A DNA stretch of 64,000 nucleotides from Trichothermofontia sp964536415 (GCA_964536415.1 CAZHXN010000006.1:18765-82764); one strand, 5' to 3'. Positions 36,411 to 45,474 are shown, counted from the first letter of the stretch. Numbers and translations are program-made. The notes: generated by a model not told the origin, from the sequence alone.

Positions 36411-37475
36411 GTGAACCGTCCCACCCACGGGGGGAATTTAGCTTGGGCCGCATCGCTGGCGGGCTGTTCTCCCCGTGCCATCCTGGATTTTTCCGCCAGC
36501 ATCAATCCCCTGGGGCCACCCGCTGGGGTCCTGGCTGCGCTTCAGGACAACCTGTTGACCATCCGGACCTACCCTGATCCGGCGTATGGGGAACTACGGG
36601 CGGCCCTGGCAGACGGCCATCGGGTGTCTGCCGACTGGGTGCTTCCAGGAAATGGGGCTGCCGAGTTGTTGACGTGGATCGGTCGTGACTTGGCGGCGTG
36701 CTCTGAGACTTATGTATTAACCCCTGCCTTTGCGGACTATGGCCGATCGCTGCGGGCCTCCGTTGCGGTGGCACAGCTGATTCCTTGCCGATTTGCACCG
36801 ACACCGATCGCGGCAGATCTGCCCAGCGCCCTTGCGACGGCCCCCCCTACCGCAGCCCTCTTGCTCAACAATCCCCACAATCCAACCGGTAAGGTCTTCC
36901 CACGGGCGCAGATTCTTCCCTACCTCGATCGCTTTGCTCTGGTGGTGGTGGATGAAGCCTTCATGGATTTTTTGCCCCCGGCGGAGCAGCAAAGCTTGAG
37001 CGATCGTGTTCCCGACTTCTCGAATCTCATCGTTTTGCGATCGCTGACGAAGTTCTATAGCCTACCAGGTTTACGGCTAGGTTACGCGATCGCCCATCCC
37101 GATCGGCTGCGACGTTGGCAGTCCTGGCGGGATCCGTGGTGCGTGAACCAGTTGGCAGTGGTGGCAGCACTGGCGGCGCTGCCAGATCGCGACTTCCAGG
37201 AGAGTACGTGGGCTTGGCTTCCCCCGGCGCGATCGTCCCTGTACGCAGGGCTAGCCCAAGATCCCCGGTTTCAACCCTACGCCAGTGCAGCCAATTTTCT
37301 ACTGGTTTACAGCCAGGAACCCGTTCCCCCGCTTCAGGCTCACTTGCTGCAACAGCATCAGATTCTTATTCGGGATTGTTTGAGTTTCCCAGAATTGGGT
37401 GAGCACTATTTTCGAGTAGCCGTCCGTACCCTGGAGGACAATCAACGCTTGCTAGGGGCGATCGGAAGTGCGTAG
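36411..37475 (+). CDS. cobD: L-threonine-O-3-phosphate decarboxylase-like aminotransferase
   Basis: A 354-residue fold-type I PLP enzyme of the HisC/CobD branch. The start has the CobD-type THGGNLAWAASLAG and DFSASINPLGPP; NNPHNPTGKV and VVDEAFMDFLP are PLP-pocket motifs; the Schiff-base lysine is in LRSLTKFYSLPGLRLGY. CobD makes (R)-1-amino-2-propanol phosphate for the cobalamin loop. The GTG start at 36411 is inferred from homology: no ATG is in the right place, and the longer frame overlaps HU. A 25-base gap makes cotranscription with hup likely. Confidence 0.82.
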   Translation: MNRPTHGGNLAWAASLAGCSPRAILDFSASINPLGPPAGVLAALQDNLLTIRTYPDPAYGELRAALADGHRVSADWVLPGNGAAELLTWIGRDLAACSETYVLTPAFADYGRSLRASVAVAQLIPCRFAPTPIAADLPSALATAPPTAALLLNNPHNPTGKVFPRAQILPYLDRFALVVVDEAFMDFLPPAEQQSLSDRVPDFSNLIVLRSLTKFYSLPGLRLGYAIAHPDRLRRWQSWRDPWCVNQLAVVAALAALPDRDFQESTWAWLPPARSSLYAGLAQDPRFQPYASAANFLLVYSQEPVPPLQAHLLQQHQILIRDCLSFPELGEHYFRVAVRTLEDNQRLLGAIGSA

Positions 37476-37638
37476 AGCAAACAGTCGTTGGTCCTAACCC
37501 CCAAATTCCAACAGCCGTTGGCCCCCGATCGCCGGAAAACCGTCGGCACAGGTTGGCAACGACTAAAGTTGTTACTACTAACTTTAGGAAACTTTATGTT
37601 TACTGTATGAGTGACCTCCCAACTCCTGGTGCCAAGCA

Positions 37639-37899
37639 ATGTCTGAAATCTCCCTCGCCATCACGGTCAAACTCTTCGCCGCCTACCAGGAAGCCTATGG
37701 GGTGACAGAATTGTCGCTCACTTTTCCCCCAGGAACGCCGGTCGCAGCGGTGCGCGATCGCCTGATTGCCGAACATCCGGAACTCGAACAATGGCGGGAG
37801 GTCACCCGTTTTGGCATTAATTTGCAATTTGTTGAACCAGAGACGCTCCTACAACCGGGTGATGAAGTTGTCCTGATTCCTCCGGTGAGTGGGGGCTAA
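37639..37899 (+). CDS. moaD: Molybdopterin synthase sulfur carrier subunit
   Basis: An 86-residue ubiquitin-fold MoaD/ThiS protein ending in VSGG, the double glycine that accepts sulfur. ITVKLFAAYQEAYGV and PGDEVVLIPPVSGG are typical. It supplies sulfur to molybdopterin together with MoaE (not in view). A moaB-type gene is 2.1 kb downstream on the other strand. Confidence 0.88.
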   Translation: MSEISLAITVKLFAAYQEAYGVTELSLTFPPGTPVAAVRDRLIAEHPELEQWREVTRFGINLQFVEPETLLQPGDEVVLIPPVSGG

Positions 37900-37921
37900 A
37901 TGACGCGAGATTGACCACGCG

Positions 37922-38250
37922 GTTTCAATTGTCGGCAATATCGCGGTCATTCAGGGTCAGGGGGGATGGCCGCCGTCGCGGGCGATCAGGTCGAGGTTTT
38001 GCCCTTACCGATCGCGGGATTAATGAGTGATCAGGTAGGAGAAACCGTGGCGGCCCGCTATGCCCATCTGGACGCCCAAGCCAAACAATTGGGGTCTCCC
38101 TTGGGCGCACCCTTTATGACCCTGTCCTTTATGGCCTTATTGGTCATCCCGGAACTGAAACTCAGCGATCGGGGTCTTTTTAATAGTCAGGATTTCGAGT
38201 TTGTGTCTCTCTTTGTATCGGAATTTTCGGAGAAAAGCGGCCAAATTTGA
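37922..38250 (+). pseudogene. C-terminal relic of adenine deaminase
   Basis: The frame from 37966 reads GGMAAVAGDQVEVLPLPIAG, LMSDQVGETVAARYAHL and PFMTLSFMALLVIPELKLSD, closing RGLFNSQDFEFVSLFV. This matches the last hundred residues of Ade/AdeC, which has about 570. A little upstream, in another frame, VSIVGNIAVIQGQG fits just before, so a frameshift in the G-run at 37960-37965 adds to the loss of the catalytic part. Only 22 bases separate it from moaD. Confidence 0.8.
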
Positions 38251-38361
38251 AGGTTTTTTGAATTTGATGCCAACTTAGACACGATCGCGTATGCTGAAGC
38301 CTTGGCCTAGGGCATCCTAGGAATAGAAACGCACAATTACCCATACCCATGAGCGACTCCC

Positions 38362-39159
38362 ATGAACCTCAGCTTCTACGACAGCCTGCAACAGTTTGCT
38401 GTCAGCCAAACCCACCTCCCCCTCAACCGCCGTGAGACGCGACTGCGCCTGAAGTTGCATCAGGTGATCTGTGCTCTCAGTGGCCAAGACGCCCTGGCGA
38501 ATCTACAAGCACTGGGCGAGCAACCCGATGAGCAAGCCTTTTGGCAAACCTGGACAACTGCCTTTGACGATCGCTTCCTGGATGCCAACGGCTGTCCCAA
38601 AGCTGATATTCCCGAAATGCTCGAAGCCGCGATCGCCCTCTGGGAGTTTCTCCCCACCGATCCCGACGCCGCCCTTGCCGAACTGCTCCGGTACCAACCG
38701 ATGGGCTATCCTGCTGCACCCGCCAACCTGGAAGACCTGGACGAGGATTTCGATAGCGGGGACGATGAACTGACCCCCGGCCTACTGGTCTTTGATCAGA
38801 CCGTGTTAACCAATGCCTTAGCGGAAGCAGCCCTGAGTGAATCTACCCAACAAGCCATTGTCCGGATGCTCTACCTTGCCAGCGAGGAAGCGCCTGGTGA
38901 TGAAGAACCGATCTTTATGATCCACTATGAACTGCTGTGGTGCATCTTAAGTGGCGTGTTGAGCGACCCCAACCTTGCCGCCCAGTGTTTCCAGGTGTTT
39001 ATTGACCACATTTCGCCTGATGGTCACCTCAAGGCCCAAATTGAGGCCACCTGTCCCCTACCGAAACTGTGTCAGGCCGTGACCAGCCCAACCCTAACCG
39101 AACGGGATGCCTTGGTGATCGATCGCCTGGAAACCCTCCTCCGCTATACCCGCACCTGA
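38362..39159 (+). CDS. Conserved hypothetical protein
   Basis: A 265-residue acidic soluble protein. It opens MNLSFYDSLQQFAVSQTHLP, has an Asp/Glu-rich centre (ANLEDLDEDFDSGDDELTPG) and helical ends. No metal motif or membrane segment is seen. I do not recognise the family. The length and codon choice, with many GATCG words, are consistent with a native gene. Confidence 0.6.
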   Translation: MNLSFYDSLQQFAVSQTHLPLNRRETRLRLKLHQVICALSGQDALANLQALGEQPDEQAFWQTWTTAFDDRFLDANGCPKADIPEMLEAAIALWEFLPTDPDAALAELLRYQPMGYPAAPANLEDLDEDFDSGDDELTPGLLVFDQTVLTNALAEAALSESTQQAIVRMLYLASEEAPGDEEPIFMIHYELLWCILSGVLSDPNLAAQCFQVFIDHISPDGHLKAQIEATCPLPKLCQAVTSPTLTERDALVIDRLETLLRYTRT

Positions 39160-39348
39160 AGCCAACCGCCCCCCCCACATCCCAGCTTGACCAGAAGTGT
39201 ACGTTTCGATGCAGTCTTAACCCGCGATCGTCAGCTATAAGGTTAGCTATCTACCCGCAGCGTGAGGATTTGTCTCTGTTTGCGTCTGGTGATCGTCCAG
39301 CCTAGCCGAGTGTGATCGTCCAGCCTAGCCGAGTGAAGGGGTTAAGCC

Positions 39349-39783
39349 GTGAAAGTTGCCTTTGCCACGCAAGATCTGGTGCATATCAATGCCCACTTTG
39401 GTTGGGCCAGTCGGCTAGTGATCTACGAGGTGTCGGCACGGGGCTATTGCTGGCTAGAGACGTTTGAGTTTCCTAGTTATCCAACCAGTTATCCAACGGC
39501 TTCAGGTCATGCCGATTCCCTGGCTACCAAAATCGCAGCGATCGCCGATTGTGCGCTGGTCTATGTGGCGGATATCCGCGATCAGACGGTTAGGCACTTG
39601 CCCCAACCCCAAATCACCCCGATTCAGGCCGTGTCTGAGTTGGAAAAAGTAACGGATGCCCTCGATCGTCTCTGCATGGTCCTCCAGGGTACCCCGCCGC
39701 CTTGGTTATCCCAATCACACCAGCGGCGTCACCACCGCTCATCGCATCAGGAAGCCTGGGTCGATCGGGAACTCTCTGCCTGA
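39349..39783 (+). CDS. nifX: NifX/NafY-family protein
   Basis: A 144-residue protein of the NifX (dinitrogenase Fe-Mo cofactor-binding) family. It starts MKVAFATQDLVHINAHFGWA, the family pattern of H-x-x-x-H-F-G, and contains CALVYVADIRDQTVRHLPQP and LQGTPPPWL as in NifX. NifX carries cofactor precursor to nitrogenase. No other nif structural gene is in the window, though two ferredoxin genes of nif type are at 59607-60254. A start GTG 39349 is used; a doubled word (GTGATCGTCCAGCCTAGCCG) lies just upstream. Confidence 0.78.
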   Translation: MKVAFATQDLVHINAHFGWASRLVIYEVSARGYCWLETFEFPSYPTSYPTASGHADSLATKIAAIADCALVYVADIRDQTVRHLPQPQITPIQAVSELEKVTDALDRLCMVLQGTPPPWLSQSHQRRHHRSSHQEAWVDRELSA

Positions 39784-40029
39784 GGTAACGTTCTGGTATT
39801 TTTGAGTATCATCGATTATCCTGAGTCTGGCCATGCTATGCGATATGCCATAGTATGGTAACGTTTTAGACATATCTACAGACTTTGAAAGCTATTGCCG
39901 ATGGCCAGTTCACCGTGAAATTTGACTGCGCTCAAAACCGACCGTATGGTTTATGGCTCCAGCTACTGCCGACTGCTCCTGCCCATGCCAAACAACCGCC
40001 AGTCAGGCAAAATTCTAGACAACCGTCAG

Positions 40030-40542
40030 TCAAGAAAAAGGGCTTTGCAACTGGCGGGTGAGGTGAACGAGTTCTGGCAAAATGAGTGACTGCATGGCCA
40101 AACGCACGGCATGACTGGAACCTGGCAGGGCAAAAAGGAGCTTACCCCGGTAGGTACCCGCGATCGCCCGTGAAGCCATTGCCCGTGAGCCAATTTCCTG
40201 GTAACTCAGCCAGCGAAACAATTCGCCAAACCCCGGTAGGGTCTTATCTAACAGGGGCACAATGGCATCATAGGTGGTATCCCTGGGTGCAACGCCCGTC
40301 CCCCCATTGGTAATAATCACATCGAGATCGGCCTGTCGGGCTAGCTGAGCTAACTGCTGCACCAGGCGGGGTGGCTCGTCAGGGAACAGGGCATAGAAAC
40401 CCACTTGATGACCTGCCTCAATCAAGCATTGCTGAATGAGTTGACCGCTGCGATCGTCCGCCACTGTGCGTGTATCACTCAGCGTAATGACTGCACACAG
40501 GATAGACGGGGGATTGCCCGGATCGGGATGAGGCAGGACCAT
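40030..40542 (-). CDS. moaB: Molybdopterin adenylyltransferase (MoaB/MogA family)
   Basis: A 170-residue enzyme of the MoaB/MogA family, which adenylates molybdopterin before metal insertion. ITLSDTRTVADDRSGQLI, DVIITNGGTGVAPRDTTYDA and LFALPGSSHAVRLAM are the family signatures, including TNGGTG and the PGS loop. It lies 15 bases downstream of psb28 on the same strand, so both are probably cotranscribed. Confidence 0.9.
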   Translation of the reverse strand: MVLPHPDPGNPPSILCAVITLSDTRTVADDRSGQLIQQCLIEAGHQVGFYALFPDEPPRLVQQLAQLARQADLDVIITNGGTGVAPRDTTYDAIVPLLDKTLPGFGELFRWLSYQEIGSRAMASRAIAGTYRGKLLFALPGSSHAVRLAMQSLILPELVHLTRQLQSPFS

Positions 40543-40557
40543 CGAGCCTGAGACCTC

Positions 40558-40896
40558 CTATTCGTTGCGCTGTAATCCGAGGCCATGTTCCTCGGCATAG
40601 CGATTCATGAACCGGATAAACCGATCCCATTCTGCCGACGATCGCATGATGTAGCGGGCTTCGATCGCTTCCGGTTGGCCGTTGATGAACTTTGCATTCA
40701 CTTCGCGGGAAACAAGTTCGCCTTCCTCGTCAATCAGGTACATCCCCGTGATCTCATCGGTACGATCCTGGCGTAGGGCATCGGGGTTCTGGAAATAAAA
40801 GGTTGCAGTTCCAGTGCTGCCATCACGCGATCGCGTTAACCGCACATCGGGGATCACGCTCTCGGTAACCCCTTGGGAGAATTGAATTTCAGCCAT
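40558..40896 (-). CDS. psb28: Photosystem II assembly factor Psb28
   Basis: A 112-residue protein of the Psb28 family. MAEIQFSQGVTESVIPDVRL, ATFYFQNPDAL and ITGMYLIDEEGELVSREVNA are typical of the family, as is the region RYIMRSSAEWDRFIRFMNRY. Psb28 associates with the PSII assembly intermediate that lacks CP43, near D1 and D2. It is soluble and binds the cytoplasmic side. The ATG at 40896 fits family starts. Confidence 0.95.
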   Translation of the reverse strand: MAEIQFSQGVTESVIPDVRLTRSRDGSTGTATFYFQNPDALRQDRTDEITGMYLIDEEGELVSREVNAKFINGQPEAIEARYIMRSSAEWDRFIRFMNRYAEEHGLGLQRNE

Positions 40897-41264
40897 AGAT
40901 CCTATAAATTAATCTACACTTAAATCTTCTTAACACAATCAGCGTACCATTTTTTCATGTCTGCTAGGTTAGTGGCCCGTGGTGCGCGTGCGATCGCTGT
41001 CGAGGGCATTGGCTCATCGTTGGCAGTGGCAAGTCCCGATCCGTTTGTAGCATCGAGACTGGGGGAAGACCCTGGAACTAGGCGTGTCCTCAAGGCAGAT
41101 CCAGCCCTGTTGCCCCTGGCGCCGTTAGCAGCAACCACCGAGCCGGAGGCTTGGTTGCGATAGGTAGCAGCCCAGGTTGGTCAGATAGGATCAGATCAAC
41201 GTTGCGTTTGGGCGAGGTCGCGGATTAGGAGTGTTGGTTAGGGGGGGGTTAAGCAAGGCGTCTT
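40897..41264. other. Intergenic region
   Basis: About 370 bases between psb28 and the ABC-2 genes, divergent. A 72-residue minus-strand frame (40920-41138) has no family and biased composition; I do not support it. Confidence 0.4.
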
Positions 41265-42371
41265 ATGCAGCGGATTTTGGCCCAGTGTCGCAAGGAGTTA
41301 GCGCAATTTCGTCGCGATCGCTTGACGGTGGCGTTAGCGTTAATCCTGCCAGTTGCAACATTGCTGATCTTTGGCTATGCCATTCGGCTGGAGTCGAAGC
41401 ATATTCCCCTGGCCATCCAGGATTGGGACCAGAGTTGGCTGAGTCGCGCCTATATTGAACGATTATTTGCCACCAATCAGTTTGTCCCAGTCCGTCATTC
41501 CGCTAATGAAGCGGCGATCGCCGTCATCGATCGCGGCCAGGCCAAGGCAATGGTTGTGATTCCACCCGAGTTTTCCCGCCGGGTAGAGGCAAAACGCCCT
41601 AGTCCTGTCCAGGTATTGATCGATGGCACTGATGTCAACAATGCCCGCGTGATTCGCAACAGTATTCGGGCCACGACGAACAATTTCATACGGATCAATG
41701 GCCTGTTACCAGGGAGTGAGCGGGTGGTGGCACGGGTGCGGCTGTGGTTTAATCCAGGACGACGCGAGTCGTTATTCATTGTGCCCGGGGTCTATGCTGT
41801 GGTGCTGGCGGTGTTCCCAGCCCTGCTGGCCGCGATCGCAATGGTCCGCGAGAAAGAGCAGGCCACCATCTTGCAAGTCTACGCCTCAGATCTGAAGCCA
41901 GCGGAGTGGCTCTTGGGCAAGGGGTTGGCCTACTTCCTAGTGGGCCAACTGGAGTCAGGGTTAGTCTTAATTTTTGCCGTCGGATTGTTTGGATTACGGA
42001 CTGTAGGTGATCCAACCCCACTATTAGTAGGGAATATCGTATTTGTATCAGCGAGTGTCTTGTTTGGACTGTTCATTGGCAGTCGGGCGAGTAATCAGGG
42101 GGCAGCTGTGCAGGCCGTTGCCCTGATCAGCTTTCTGACGGCGATTTTGCTGTCAGGCTTTATCTATCCGCTGAATAATATTCCCTTCCCCCTCTCCCTA
42201 ATTTCCTGGGTTGTTCCAGCCCGCTATTTTATGGACATTACCCGTGATGCCTTTGTGCGGGGAACGGGATGGGCGGGGGTATGGCCGTCAGAGTTGGCGT
42301 TAATCGGGTTAGCGTTGCTGTTTTTGCGGGCGGCGTTGCTGGCCACACAACGAATGCAGTTAAAGGATTAG
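41265..42371 (+). CDS. ABC-2 type permease, first of a pair (YbhS/YhhJ-like)
   Basis: A 368-residue membrane protein of the ABC-2 family. One N-terminal membrane helix (LTVALALILPVATLLIFGYA) is followed by a long periplasmic-side segment (about residues 45-165, with VVIPPEFSRRVEAKRP) and five more helices; family motif VREKEQATILQVYASDLKPA lies near residue 205. It ends 4 bases before its paralogue. Normally such pairs follow genes for an ATPase and a membrane-fusion protein; neither is adjacent. Confidence 0.8.
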   Translation: MQRILAQCRKELAQFRRDRLTVALALILPVATLLIFGYAIRLESKHIPLAIQDWDQSWLSRAYIERLFATNQFVPVRHSANEAAIAVIDRGQAKAMVVIPPEFSRRVEAKRPSPVQVLIDGTDVNNARVIRNSIRATTNNFIRINGLLPGSERVVARVRLWFNPGRRESLFIVPGVYAVVLAVFPALLAAIAMVREKEQATILQVYASDLKPAEWLLGKGLAYFLVGQLESGLVLIFAVGLFGLRTVGDPTPLLVGNIVFVSASVLFGLFIGSRASNQGAAVQAVALISFLTAILLSGFIYPLNNIPFPLSLISWVVPARYFMDITRDAFVRGTGWAGVWPSELALIGLALLFLRAALLATQRMQLKD

Positions 42372-42375
42372 GCAT

Positions 42376-43524
42376 ATGGGCAAGGAGGAGTCTCGCCTCC
42401 AGCAATGGGGAGCAAGGGTAATGGGCAGTCGGCTGGTGGCGTTAGCCCTCAAGGAAGTCCGACAAATTTTACGCAATAAGCAATTATTATTTCTGCTGGT
42501 CTTTCCGCCAACCATTCAATTACTCCTGTATGGTTTTGCCTTGAACCCAGACGTGAAATACCTGGAGCTGGGAGTGGTGGACTATGCCCAGACGATGACC
42601 AGTCGCGAGTTGGTGGCATCGCTGACCAACAATCACTTGTTTGTTCGCCATCCGGATAGTGGCAGTCAGGCAGCCTTGGGAGAGCAGGTTCGACGGGGAG
42701 AAGTGACAGCAGGAGTGGTGATTCCGCCCGATTGGCAACAGCAATTGCAGCGCGGAGAAACCGCAGAAGTGCAAGTTTTAATCGATGGGGTGAATGCGAA
42801 TACTGCTGGTATTGCTAACGGTTATATCAATCAAATTATTCAGTATTTCAGTCGCAATCTAGAACCCATATCTCCTCCCCCCCCTATTCAACCTCAGGTG
42901 CATTTTCTGTATAACCCTGGCTTGCTGAGTAGCTGGTTTTTCGTGCCAGGGATGATTGGGGTTGTGTTAACTTTAACCAGTTCCCTGGTCTCCTCGGCAG
43001 CCTTAGTACGGGAAAAGGATATGGGAACGATGGAGCAGTTGTTGATGACCCCGGCTTCGGCGGGAGAAATTTTACTAGCGAAGATCATTCCCCTATTTGT
43101 CTTGCTCATGGGGGATGTCATGCTGGCGTTGTTGGTGGCAGATCTGGTTTTTGCCGTCCCCTTGCGAGGTAGCTTGATCCTGTTTTTAGCCCTTTCCGGA
43201 CTCTATATTTTTGTGGGCATTGGGGTGGGAATGATGCTGGCGACGATCGCCCGTAACCAACAGCAAGTCGTGCTGATTTCCTTCTTTGTCAATATGCCGC
43301 TGATTCAGCTATCCGGCGCGATCGCCCCGGTGGAAAGTATGCCGCTGCTCATTCGGTACCTCTCCTGGCTGAATCCCCTACGCCATTACATTACGATCGT
43401 CCGCAGTATTCTCCTGCGCGGTGTGGGTTTAGAGGTTCTATGGCCCCACGTGGTGGCGTTGTTGGTATTTGTAATGGTGTTGCTCAGTGTGAGTATCCAT
43501 CGTTTTCGCCGTCAGTTGAGCTAG
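42376..43524 (+). CDS. ABC-2 type permease, second of a pair
   Basis: A 382-residue paralogue of the preceding protein with the same plan: helix (QLLFLLVFPPTIQLLLYGFA), long loop with VVIPPDWQQQLQRGETAEVQ, then ALVREKDMGTMEQLLMTPAS and helices to the end. Together they would form a heterodimeric exporter or drug-efflux permease. The start ATG 42376 lies 4 bases after the first gene, so they are an operon. Confidence 0.8.
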   Translation: MGKEESRLQQWGARVMGSRLVALALKEVRQILRNKQLLFLLVFPPTIQLLLYGFALNPDVKYLELGVVDYAQTMTSRELVASLTNNHLFVRHPDSGSQAALGEQVRRGEVTAGVVIPPDWQQQLQRGETAEVQVLIDGVNANTAGIANGYINQIIQYFSRNLEPISPPPPIQPQVHFLYNPGLLSSWFFVPGMIGVVLTLTSSLVSSAALVREKDMGTMEQLLMTPASAGEILLAKIIPLFVLLMGDVMLALLVADLVFAVPLRGSLILFLALSGLYIFVGIGVGMMLATIARNQQQVVLISFFVNMPLIQLSGAIAPVESMPLLIRYLSWLNPLRHYITIVRSILLRGVGLEVLWPHVVALLVFVMVLLSVSIHRFRRQLS

Positions 43525-43547
43525 CCACTTCCTGCGCGATCGTCAAC

Positions 43548-44333
43548 CTAGGGTCGGGTCGCGATCACGATATCCTGAAAGCTGGGCGTGGACGATCGGC
43601 CACACCAGGAACCGTAGTGAATGGGGTCTAATAAAATCAGACCGGTGCGTTGGTAAAGTTGGCGTACAGAGTCCTCAGCGTAGGCGACGGCTGCTTCTGG
43701 ATGAGTCGCATCCGCAGCCCAGCAGCGATCGTCAATCACATGATCAAACTTGAACTTACTTTGACCGCTGGACATGAGCGCGATCGCCTCTGGATTACGC
43801 AAGAAATAGGTAATCAAGCAGCGTCCTCCTGATTTTAAGGTACGACAGACTTCAGCCAAATAATTGGCCATTGCATCCGGTAACAGGTGGGTAAAAATTG
43901 AGGTGAGAAAAATAAAATCAAAGGTGGCATCCGCAAAGGGAAAGCGATAATCCTGAGGTTGAATCGTCCCCGTGGGATTATAGAAACTGTTATAGACATT
44001 GACGTGCTGAAAGTGAAAGTTGGGAAAACGACGACTAATCTGGGCCTGACACCAGGCAATTCCCGCCGGATTAATATCAAATCCCCAGTATTCACCCTGG
44101 CGATCGAGGTAATAGGTAAGGGGAACCGCCATTCGTCCCGTGCCACAGCCCACGTCTAATACCCGATGATCCGGTTTTAACCCGCCCAATTCGATAAAGT
44201 GCTGGCGGAAATGTTGACCAATTTTATGAAAGTCGCCTCCACCCACGGAATAGCCCTCTCCCTGGGGGGGGGTCAGAAACCATCGCCGAAATAACGGGCT
44301 ATGGGCTAGTAAGCGGTTGGCCTGGATGAGCAT
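43548..44333 (-). CDS. Class I SAM-dependent methyltransferase
   Basis: A 261-residue methyltransferase with motif I HRVLDVGCGTGRMAVPLTYY (about residues 58-77), acidic post-I WGFDINPAGIAWC and the later FPFADATFDFIFLTSIFTHL. The fold is UbiE-like. The substrate is unknown. ATG 44333 (MLIQANRLLA) is chosen; the longer frame carries an unlikely 31-residue extension. It converges on the ABC-2 operon. Confidence 0.78.
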   Translation of the reverse strand: MLIQANRLLAHSPLFRRWFLTPPQGEGYSVGGGDFHKIGQHFRQHFIELGGLKPDHRVLDVGCGTGRMAVPLTYYLDRQGEYWGFDINPAGIAWCQAQISRRFPNFHFQHVNVYNSFYNPTGTIQPQDYRFPFADATFDFIFLTSIFTHLLPDAMANYLAEVCRTLKSGGRCLITYFLRNPEAIALMSSGQSKFKFDHVIDDRCWAADATHPEAAVAYAEDSVRQLYQRTGLILLDPIHYGSWCGRSSTPSFQDIVIATRP

Positions 44334-44555
44334 AAAATGGAGATCTAACCGGATATACGAAATCAGTATGGCGTACAGATGCGCCCCGCACCAACCTACT
44401 TGCAGTGGAGAATGGCCATATCGCACGATCGCCAGTTTCCAGCGAGATGTTTCTGAATTTCTGCGTGGTTCCTATCTGCCTAGCCCCCCTAACCTAAGCA
44501 GACGCTGGACAAAAGCGATATCATACAGAAGGAAACGTTAAGTTATGTAAAGACT

Positions 44556-45164
44556 TTGGCTACCGCTTACGAGATCAAGAGTCGTCCCAGCCAACCAGCG
44601 GCATGGCATAAGCTCAGTTCCCTCTGGCACGGCGGCGAGGAGGTCGTCCAAGCCGGGTTACCCCACTCTCAACTCGCGCCTGCATGGCAAATTCTCTTGC
44701 TAGGGGATGGTTCGCCCACCCGTCATTTACGGCTGTTAACGGGGGAACCGATCGCAGTGGATGTGATTGATATGTCGGCGATCGGCATGAGTCATGATCA
44801 GGCCCCTAGCCTCATTGAGGCCGTGCCGGGTCCTCGCCTGCGTCGTCAAGTTTGGTTACGCACTGCTTCGGGGCAACGGCTGGCCTATGCCACCTCCTGG
44901 TGGGACGCGAGCCAGGTTGATGAGTATTTGCAAAATCGATCGCTCCCGATCTGGGATAATCTCTCCCGCCTGCACTCGGAACTCTATCGCGACATCCAGG
45001 GTATTCACTATGGCCATTCCCCCAGTCTCGAAGCGGCCTTTGCCGAAGCTGGTCCTTTCTGGGGACGGCATTATCTGTTCTGGCACAGTGGCCAACCCTT
45101 GACGCTGATCTATGAAGTCTTTTCCCCCTATTTACGGAAGTATTTGGGACCTATGCAGGGTTAG
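44556..45164 (+). CDS. Chorismate lyase-like protein (DUF98)
   Basis: A 202-residue protein of the cyanobacterial chorismate lyase group, which makes 4-hydroxybenzoate for plastoquinone. Segments LLLGDGSPTRHLRLLTGEPI and GPRLRRQVWLRTASGQRLAY with WDASQVDEYLQN match the fold. The start is TTG 44556, or an unseen alternative; a GGAA-rich stretch precedes it by about 20 bases. A perfect palindrome follows at 45185. Confidence 0.7.
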   Translation: MATAYEIKSRPSQPAAWHKLSSLWHGGEEVVQAGLPHSQLAPAWQILLLGDGSPTRHLRLLTGEPIAVDVIDMSAIGMSHDQAPSLIEAVPGPRLRRQVWLRTASGQRLAYATSWWDASQVDEYLQNRSLPIWDNLSRLHSELYRDIQGIHYGHSPSLEAAFAEAGPFWGRHYLFWHSGQPLTLIYEVFSPYLRKYLGPMQG

Positions 45165-45184
45165 GAAAGAGAAGGCTCTCTTGG

Positions 45185-45221
45185 GTTTATGGTGGGAGCG
45201 CTACGCGCTCCCACCATAAAC
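45185..45221. repeat. Perfect palindrome, copy 1
   Basis: Arms of 16 bases (GTTTATGGTGGGAGCG and its complement) around loop CTACG. A related palindrome is at 49731-49769. It has no T-run, so it is a dispersed repeat or processing signal more than a simple terminator. Confidence 0.9.
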
Positions 45222-45363
45222 TATTTCAAATCTTAGGCTTGTAGTTGTACGGTTTACACCTAAATATCGGAACAGCCAAAGAGGAAAGAAAAGAAGGGGG
45301 CTTGGGGGAGGTGAGCCGGTAAGTCTGTACACTAAAGCAAGTCCTCCCACCTAAGTTAATGAC

Positions 45364-45474
45364 ATGGAAACGACTTCCTCCCTTGATGTGATGATGGGTA
45401 TCGTGGCGATCGTCATCGTGCTAGGGGGCCTTTTTCTTCTCCTCAGTGGGGTGAGCGGGATTGGCCGTTCGTAG
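45364..45474 (+). CDS. Small single-pass membrane peptide (36 residues)
   Basis: A complete short frame, METTSSLDVMMGIVAIVIVL followed by GGLFLLLSGVSGIGRS, from ATG 45364 to TAG 45472. Residues about 10-30 form one membrane helix with a polar head and a short basic end, the layout of small thylakoid subunits of photosystems, the cytochrome b6f complex or NDH-1. I do not recognise it as a named subunit. It lies 100 bases before a conserved cyanobacterial gene and 1.5 kb before psbA. No strong Shine-Dalgarno is seen. Confidence 0.5.
   Translation: METTSSLDVMMGIVAIVIVLGGLFLLLSGVSGIGRS

Noticed and set aside
40920..41138. A 72-residue minus-strand frame upstream of psb28
   Set aside because: The composition (Ala, Arg, Ser) looks non-native, no family match is recalled, and it has no clear ribosome site.
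45185..45221. Palindrome as a rho-independent terminator
   Set aside because: The stem is perfect but no T-run follows on either strand, and a second copy with the same loop exists, so a dispersed repeat is the better reading.
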